DNA of 63,636 nucleotides from Candidatus Stahliibacteriota bacterium (GTDB lineage Bacteria > Hydrothermota > Tepidihabitantia > B3-TA06): the NCBI GenBank assembly GCA_004375895.1, contig SOJW01000045.1, positions 1 through 63,636 of the forward strand. Direction: 5' to 3'. The stretch's first letter is position 1. Each line of letters starts with the position of its first letter. The notes under the pieces were generated by a model that was not told where the DNA came from, ran no database searches, and saw nothing but the letters and a program-made list of their open reading frames with translations. Made by a program: the position numbers and the translations under genes. Below, one piece after another: positions 58,484 to 63,636 of this stretch.

Positions 58484-59408
58484 CTCGCTCGGCGTGGACG
58501 TGGGGGGCACGAACACCAGCCTGGGGTTGGTGGACGAGGCTGGCCGAATCGTGGCGCGTGGCCGTATCTCTACCCTTATGGGGGAGGGCCCAGAAAGCCT
58601 TGTGGAACGTATTGCATCAAAAGCTTTAAGCATCGCTAAGGATGAGACGATTGCACAGGTGGGTGTGGGGATAGCCGGTCTCATAGATCATCATAAGGGG
58701 ATAGTTCGGTTTTCCCCGAATCTTGTGGGTTGGAAGGACGTGCCCTTAAAAGAGATGCTTCATGAACGCTTCGGGGTTCCGGTTGCGGTGGGCAACGACG
58801 CCAACGTGATTGCCTGGGGGGAGTACCGCTTCGGGGGCTATGGGACCGAGCACCTCTTCTGCTTCACCCTTGGGACAGGCGTGGGAGGTGGGATTGTGTC
58901 CGATGGCAGGTTGATCCTTGGGGCAAACGATGCGGCTGGCGAGTTCGGCCACACCCCGCTTGACCCCGACGGGTCTCGCTGTGCTTGCGGGTTGAGAGGG
59001 TGCCTGGAGAGCTATGTGGGTTCTCGACACCTGGTGGCTTTGGCAAAGCGCCGCATGAAGAAAAGATCCCATTTAGCCCGATTGACATCAAAGGAGGAGC
59101 TTACCCCAAAGCTTCTGGCCAAGGCCGCGCGTGAGGGTGATGAGGTGGCACAGAGAATCTTTACCGAAGCCGGTGAGCGAATCGGGAGAGCTCTGGGCAA
59201 CGTGGTGCAACTTCTTGATCCTGAGGTGATTGTAGTCAACGGGGGTATAAGCAAAGCGGGTGATCTTATCATCAAGCCGATCCGTGAATCCCTAAGGCAC
59301 TACACCATGCCGCTTCGGAGCCGCAGGCTGAGGGTGGTGAAATCGAAGTTAGGTGAGCGCGCCGGAATTCTGGGTGCAGCGTTCCTACCCCACGCGTTTA
59401 CTGCGTAA
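58473..59408 (+). CDS. ROK-family sugar kinase (glucokinase-like)
   Basis: 311 residues from ATG 58473, which overlaps the preceding stop; AAGG five bases upstream. GVDVGGTNTSLGLVD (phosphate 1), GNDANVIAWGEYRFG with catalytic Asp, TLGTGVGGGIVSDG (phosphate 2), GEFGHTPL, and the zinc motif CACGLRGCLE (His-Cys-Cys-Cys). Phosphorylates glucose or an N-acetylhexosamine with ATP. Sugar specificity open. Confidence 0.88.
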   Translation: MSVNSLGVDVGGTNTSLGLVDEAGRIVARGRISTLMGEGPESLVERIASKALSIAKDETIAQVGVGIAGLIDHHKGIVRFSPNLVGWKDVPLKEMLHERFGVPVAVGNDANVIAWGEYRFGGYGTEHLFCFTLGTGVGGGIVSDGRLILGANDAAGEFGHTPLDPDGSRCACGLRGCLESYVGSRHLVALAKRRMKKRSHLARLTSKEELTPKLLAKAAREGDEVAQRIFTEAGERIGRALGNVVQLLDPEVIVVNGGISKAGDLIIKPIRESLRHYTMPLRSRRLRVVKSKLGERAGILGAAFLPHAFTA

Positions 59409-59466
59409 CCGCGCGGGGACCCCGTTCATTTCCTCCGATCTTTTCTCCGTAAGGAGAAAAGGAGGA
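59388..59466. repeat. C-element plus A-element between convergent genes
   Basis: 59388-59424: ACCCCACGCGTTTAC...GCGCGGGGACCCC, overlapping the end of the ROK gene. 59435-59466: A-element on the minus strand, stem TTTTCTCC/GGAGAAAA with GATCGG, ~6-11 bases behind the stop codon of the minus-strand barrel gene. Confidence 0.65.
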
Positions 59467-59471
59467 CGTTT

Positions 59472-60095
59472 CTATATCTTCAGCGCCAACTCCAAGGAGA
59501 AGAATAAGGCGGTTTCGGCACCCACACGTTCGTCGGTGTTGAACGGATTGTCAGGATTTCCATTAAGCTGTAGTGTCACCGAGGGCTTGAGCCAGAGCAT
59601 GGGCGCAAGCTTTATCCCCACATCGCCCTTTATCTGAAAGCCGAGATCGGCAGCCAGGTTATCCTTGTTGAACTCGTCTTCAAACTGGATAACTGCGACA
59701 TCGTACTCCCATGAGCCGGAGCTGTGGATGATTATGGAGGGTCCCAGCGCCGCGCCCAAGCTTAGCTTCTTGGTGGGCTTGAAGTTTCCCTTGAGAAGAA
59801 TGGGTATGACCACGTTATGGAGGCTGATGGAGAGATTGACGTTATCGAAGCCTGCGTCTTCCCAGGTGTAGTTGGCGTTCTGGTAGAGGAAACCACTCTC
59901 AAGACCGACGTATACCGGCAGGCAAGACGGGGTTATGCCGATGCTTCCCAGGAGACCTGCGTGCAGGCCTACGCCCGAGCCTATGTTGTCGTTACCGTCG
60001 TTCCACGATTGGGTGTTCAGCCCCACAACTCCCGTTACCTCGATACCCATTGCCACGCTTACTACAAGCGCGAACAGCAAAACGAACTTCTTCAT
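59472..60095 (-). CDS. Small outer-membrane beta-barrel protein (porin/PorT-like)
   Basis: 207 residues; AAGGAG before the ATG. Signal peptide KKFVLLFALVVSVAMG, then ~8 amphipathic strands (VYVGLESGFLYQNANY, VVIPILLKGNFKPTKKLSLGAALGPSIII, LGFQIKGDVGIKLAPMLWLKPSVTLQL) ending in FFSLELALKI. Outer-membrane barrel family PF13568-like. Tandem paralogue upstream (60154-60753), gap 58 bases. Confidence 0.75.
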   Translation of the reverse strand: MKKFVLLFALVVSVAMGIEVTGVVGLNTQSWNDGNDNIGSGVGLHAGLLGSIGITPSCLPVYVGLESGFLYQNANYTWEDAGFDNVNLSISLHNVVIPILLKGNFKPTKKLSLGAALGPSIIIHSSGSWEYDVAVIQFEDEFNKDNLAADLGFQIKGDVGIKLAPMLWLKPSVTLQLNGNPDNPFNTDERVGAETALFFSLELALKI

Positions 60096-60153
60096 GTCAA
60101 CTCCTTTTTGTATCTCAACCAGTAGATTATTATCTCAGTATACCTACAATCAC

Positions 60154-60753
60154 CTAAGGTTTCAAGGCCAGTCCCAGGGAGAAGAACCAGTTTTGACCCT
60201 TGTCGAGCCACGTATCTTTGGCTGTTAGGTTAAACTGTCTGGTGATTGCAGGATTAAGCCACAGTTTTGGAGACAATCTGATGTTGATTTCTCCTTTGAG
60301 CTGCAATCCCAAATCGGTTTCATAGTATTGTTTATCTACGACACCTTCACCGCCTTCTGCATCCTCCCACCAGCCGTAAACATTGCGGATCAGCGAGGGA
60401 CCAACGCCCCATTGGAAATGAAACGCTTTCACGGAGGCAAGTTTTAGTTTTAGGAGTAGTGGAATTATCAGGTTGGCTTGATGAACGAAACGTTCAGGAT
60501 ATTCAAGTAATGCTGGGATGAAGAGGTAGTTGGCTTGTTGCAATAAAACCCCGCTTTCAAGTCCTAAATTGATTCCCAGGAAAGAAGGCACGGTAGATAC
60601 TTCTCCGAGGAGACCACCATGTGCTCCCCAGCCAGTGCCTTCTAGTGAATATTCGGGATTCATCGCTTGGTAGTTCCCTCCACCCATAACAGTTATCTCC
60701 AACGCTCCCACACACGTCCCTAGAAGGGCAATCAAAAGGATGCAGCGTTTCAT
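60154..60753 (-). CDS. Small outer-membrane beta-barrel protein, tandem paralogue
   Basis: 199 residues; AAGGAGG before the ATG. Signal peptide KRCILLIALLGTCVGA. Strand order and motifs follow the neighbour (INLGLESGVLLQQANYLF, NLIIPLLLKLKLASVKAFHFQWGVGPSLI, DLGLQLKGEINIRLSPKLWLNPAITRQFNL, WFFSLGLALKP). The pair comes from gene duplication; function not known beyond barrel formation. Confidence 0.75.
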   Translation of the reverse strand: MKRCILLIALLGTCVGALEITVMGGGNYQAMNPEYSLEGTGWGAHGGLLGEVSTVPSFLGINLGLESGVLLQQANYLFIPALLEYPERFVHQANLIIPLLLKLKLASVKAFHFQWGVGPSLIRNVYGWWEDAEGGEGVVDKQYYETDLGLQLKGEINIRLSPKLWLNPAITRQFNLTAKDTWLDKGQNWFFSLGLALKP

Positions 60754-60804
60754 GTTTCCTCCTTCACCTGGACTAATATACTTGCAGAACTTAACCTGTC
60801 AACA

Positions 60805-60832
60805 TTGACACTCTGATCATGCATCCTATAAT
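60805..60832 (+). promoter_or_regulatory. Consensus promoter of the protease-propeller gene, leaderless layout
   Basis: TTGACA 60805-60810, spacer 16, TATAAT 60827-60832, seven bases, ATG 60840. Both hexamers are perfect; predicted start 60839. Confidence 0.85.
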
Positions 60833-60839
60833 CCAATCC

Positions 60840-63636
60840 ATGAGAAGATTGATGTTTTTTTTATTTCTGCCGATGGTGCTCTCCGCCTTCACCCGCTGGC
60901 AGGTGCTTGAGAGCGAGAACTTCAGGCTGATTTATCCACAAGGATACGAGGAAACTGCTTGTCACGCCGTTGCCTGGATCGAAACCGAACGCGAGAACAT
61001 CAACAACCTTACCGGTTGGAACCCGGGCAAGGTTTGGGTGGTCATCGAAGACGTGGGCATGTGGGTTAACGGGTTTGCCAACCCGGTGGGCAACGAGGTT
61101 CATTTGTTTACTACGCCTCCATTCGGATATGATCTTTCAACCCGTGACTGGATGCGCACGGTGGGGGTGCACGAGTACACACATATCTCATCCATCCAGC
61201 CTGTATATGGATTTCCCAGATTCCTTAAGTTCCTCCTCGGCCCGTGGGTTCTGCCCAACGCGCTCGTCCCCGGCTGGATGATAGAGGGTGTTACCGTCTA
61301 CTACGAGTCCCAGGTAGAGCCCTATGAGGGCAGACTCGAAGGCGGTTTTTTTGACGCCAATCTGCTTACACGCACATCCCAGGGGATGTTCCCGAAGCGC
61401 TGGGAGATGGACGGCTCGATCACCCAGTTCCCCTTGGGCAACTCTATCTACGCCTACGGCGGGCCGTTCTTCGAGTGGCTGGTTGATGAGAAGGGGGCAG
61501 AGACGGTCGCCGAGTTCTACCGGGTGAACGGGGCGAGCATACCTTTCTTCTTTATAGACGGCGCCGCCCACAAGTCTTTCGGGGATAGGTTCCCTACCTT
61601 GCTTGCCGACTGGAAGGCCGATTATGCAAAACGCGCCGTCTCATGGGTACCAGCAGATTCTGCCGCGCGTCGTCTCACTGATAAAGGTTGGTACGTGTCA
61701 GGACTGACCACAGACAGGGAGCGTATCTTTTATACAAGAACCACCATAGCGAAGCGGGCAGCGCTTAATACATCATGGTATATTGATGTCGTAGCTCTTG
61801 ACCCTTCTACTGGTGAAGAAGAGGTTATCCTTCGCCCCAACACCTCGGTTCACTCATTGCGGATTCATGACGGGATCCTCTACTACACCACATCCACATT
61901 CAGCCGCGGATTTGCCAACACCGCGAATAACGCTTTCGGCGAGCTTTTCGAGCTGCGCTCCTACGATCTTGCTACGGGCAGGAGCAAGAAACTCTACACA
62001 GGCAGGATTAGGGCGTTCGACCGCCTGCCTGACGGCTCGTTCCTTTTGTCCATAGACCGCACCCCGGGGTTCGGCTCAGCCCTACTCAGAATACCTCCTC
62101 GAGGTGGTGAGCCTGAGAAACTCTGGGAAGGCGATACGCTTGTAGGTGAGATTGTTATCCGTGAAGACGGCAGCGCCTTCTTCTCGGCGCGCGAGCAGGG
62201 TGAAAACTGGGATCTGTGGAGATATTCAGCAGATAATAAATCCTGGGAACAGCTTACCCGCACCGACTACAGCGAGTTCAGCCTCTGGCTTGACCAAAAA
62301 GGTAATCTTCTGTATGCCGCAAATCCAAAAGGGCCGAAAGGTCTGGTGGGTGTATACGTGCTGGATACCGAAACCATGACTCATCAGGTGTTCGATGCTC
62401 CCAGCTATGCACTGAACCCGGTGTTGATTGGTGAGGAGCTTGTCTTTCTGGGGCTGAACCCGGAAGGTTACGACATCTACTCGGTGCCTGTTCAGTTGTG
62501 GCTTGCTGATATGCCCAGCCGTCCTCCTCTTTCCCAAGGTCTTACCTTCTGGGACAAGAAGACCCCGACCTACTCCGGGGGCTTCAAGACCCGCTCGCGG
62601 TTGCGTCCCTACCTCTCGCTGCTGCGCCCCTGGGCAAGGATACCTTACGTATGGCCGAGCTTTAACGATGCCTGGAATCTTACAAATCTCGATATGGGCA
62701 TCTTCCTTCTGGGTGCGGACGTTCTGGGCGAGAACTTCTACCAGGCGAACGTAAGTTACGACGCTGTTACGAATACCAACTCCGTGGATGCGAACTGGAG
62801 CAACCAGCGGTTCGCTCCTCTCAGCCTGAATCTAGACTACTCGCATAATCCGATGTGGGATACAGCCGGTCAGTTTCTCGGTTATGGTTACCGAATCTAT
62901 CCCTCCTTCAACTATCCTATCTACTACCGCCCCGGGCGCGGCCTCAACGTCATCCGCTGGGGCGAGGGGTTCCTGGTTACGGGAGATAGCCTTCAGAATC
63001 GTTTTCTGGTTAGCAATATCAGCCTGTCCTTCTCCTGGCCGTTCTGGGGACTCGGTCTTGCCGCATCCCACCAATGGGAATCACCCATCTTCTCCCCAGA
63101 TGAACGCTCCTGGCTCCTCACCCGTGCTGCGGCGGTCTTCGATCTTGCCGGGGGACTTCTTCTGGCTGATGTCTCCACCTTTGCAGACCTTTCCGCGCAG
63201 CTTCCTGCATCATACACCCATCCTGCTCCCATCCGCGGCTATGCGGAGATCGAAACTACCGATCCCGTCTTTGCTACCACTACCCTTGAATACCGCCACC
63301 GGCTGCTTGTGATGCGGTTCGGGATATGGAACCCAAATATCTTCTTTGAAGACCTCTACGCACACGTTTTCGTGGATGCCGCATTAGACTCCCGTGAACT
63401 GTTGGGTGCTTCCGTTGGTCTTGAACTCTCACCTGAGATACACCTCTTCTGGGGTTTTCTTAGACTTGCACCGATCTTTGGGGTAAGCGTTAATATAGAT
63501 CGTAAGATCAAGTCCCATTTCGGCGTCTGGACCGCGCTTCCCATCTCTCTCATGAATCCTCGCAAGGACGCAGTTGAGTTTGCAGCCGACCCCTGGCCCG
63601 ACTCCAGGAAGGATGTGGAGCTGGTTGAGACGCGCT
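60840..63636 (+). CDS. Very large secreted metalloprotease / TolB-like propeller / barrel protein (3' end outside window)
   Basis: Open frame of 932 codons from ATG 60840 to the right edge. Signal peptide RRLMFFLFLPMVLSA. Residues ~20-230 are a gluzincin protease: zinc motif HEYTH (111-115) and third ligand Glu149 in GWMIEG. Residues ~260-570 are repeats of TolB-like propeller type (SLRIHDGILYYTTS, IRAFDRLPDGSFLLSID, EIVIREDGSAFFSAREQG). From ~600 the sequence turns into amphipathic strands with aromatic girdles (PFWGLGLAASHQWESP, TLEYRHRLLVMRFGIW), suggesting an outer-membrane barrel. Such a three-part chain resembles large FCB envelope proteins but I do not recognise a named family. Confidence 0.72.
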   Translation, partial: MRRLMFFLFLPMVLSAFTRWQVLESENFRLIYPQGYEETACHAVAWIETERENINNLTGWNPGKVWVVIEDVGMWVNGFANPVGNEVHLFTTPPFGYDLSTRDWMRTVGVHEYTHISSIQPVYGFPRFLKFLLGPWVLPNALVPGWMIEGVTVYYESQVEPYEGRLEGGFFDANLLTRTSQGMFPKRWEMDGSITQFPLGNSIYAYGGPFFEWLVDEKGAETVAEFYRVNGASIPFFFIDGAAHKSFGDRFPTLLADWKADYAKRAVSWVPADSAARRLTDKGWYVSGLTTDRERIFYTRTTIAKRAALNTSWYIDVVALDPSTGEEEVILRPNTSVHSLRIHDGILYYTTSTFSRGFANTANNAFGELFELRSYDLATGRSKKLYTGRIRAFDRLPDGSFLLSIDRTPGFGSALLRIPPRGGEPEKLWEGDTLVGEIVIREDGSAFFSAREQGENWDLWRYSADNKSWEQLTRTDYSEFSLWLDQKGNLLYAANPKGPKGLVGVYVLDTETMTHQVFDAPSYALNPVLIGEELVFLGLNPEGYDIYSVPVQLWLADMPSRPPLSQGLTFWDKKTPTYSGGFKTRSRLRPYLSLLRPWARIPYVWPSFNDAWNLTNLDMGIFLLGADVLGENFYQANVSYDAVTNTNSVDANWSNQRFAPLSLNLDYSHNPMWDTAGQFLGYGYRIYPSFNYPIYYRPGRGLNVIRWGEGFLVTGDSLQNRFLVSNISLSFSWPFWGLGLAASHQWESPIFSPDERSWLLTRAAAVFDLAGGLLLADVSTFADLSAQLPASYTHPAPIRGYAEIETTDPVFATTTLEYRHRLLVMRFGIWNPNIFFEDLYAHVFVDAALDSRELLGASVGLELSPEIHLFWGFLRLAPIFGVSVNIDRKIKSHFGVWTALPISLMNPRKDAVEFAADPWPDSRKDVELVETR

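Overview
The window looks like the chromosome of an uncultivated Gram-negative bacterium of the FCB (Fibrobacteres-Chlorobi-Bacteroidetes) side of the tree, for example a WOR-3/Stahlbacteria-like or related candidate phylum. This is an inference. The signs are: outer-membrane machinery (Omp85 protein, TamB), secreted proteins with type-IX-like C-terminal domains, several lipoproteins and beta-barrels, ferredoxin-dependent 2-oxoacid metabolism, B12-dependent ribonucleotide reductase, and many palindromic intergenic repeats. Gene density is high with short overlaps, and Shine-Dalgarno sites (GGAGG) coexist with a set of apparently leaderless genes.

Layout. 1-7.8 kb: end of a barrel gene, then a minus-strand operon hpf-hprK-EIIA(Man)-acyl-CoA synthetase-TPR protein-rluB. 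8.0-14.2 kb: a plus-strand envelope island with three secreted CxxC thioredoxin-fold proteins related to Omp28, a TlpA-like thioredoxin, a small lipoprotein that duplicates the C-terminal domain of its neighbour, and a barrel. 14.2-15.3 kb: paired hairpin repeats, a lone class III cyclase domain and an IS remnant. 15.3-20.9 kb: sucCD-korDABC-ndk, which converts 2-oxoglutarate via succinyl-CoA to nucleoside triphosphate plus reduced ferredoxin. 21-25.9 kb: two glycosyltransferases, an ExbD-like protein, a DUF2378-like protein, a decayed NYN gene and mrp. 26.2-30.9 kb: a VOC protein, an alpha-oxoamine synthase directly behind a cysteate-synthase-like gene, and a GNAT. The synthase pair is a candidate sulfonolipid (capnine-type) route. 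31-35.6 kb: a DUF4097 lipoprotein and an operon of an EIIA-CBS regulator with two ArsB/NhaD-type permeases. 35.7-38.4 kb: tRNA-Pro, hairpins, relics of a corA-like gene, two secreted proteins and repeats. 38.4-41.5 kb: nrdJ bracketed by two arrays of 11-bp repeats, with DnaA boxes upstream. 41.6-44.3 kb: two related barrel proteins, the second with a 7-bp duplication at its signal peptide, and a DNA methyltransferase fused to an Mrr-like nuclease. 44.4-55.5 kb: a seven-gene minus-strand operon gatC-gatA-gatB-M29 peptidase-Omp85-tamB-priA. 55.7-63.6 kb: a secreted propeller protein, a GlmU-like nucleotidyltransferase, a ROK kinase, two small barrels and the start of a very large protease/propeller protein that runs off the window end.

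Functional picture. The genes fit an anaerobe that gains energy from 2-oxoacids and invests heavily in its envelope. PTS-type regulators occur in three forms (HPr kinase, EIIA-Man, EIIA-CBS) while no EIIB/EIIC or HPr gene lies in the window, so these parts may act in regulation rather than sugar uptake. The strongest leads are the cysteate synthase/alpha-oxoamine synthase pair, eight genes with near-consensus promoters placed directly on their start codons, a dispersed hairpin family sitting just behind stop codons, the iteron-like arrays around nrdJ, and the methyltransferase-nuclease fusion.
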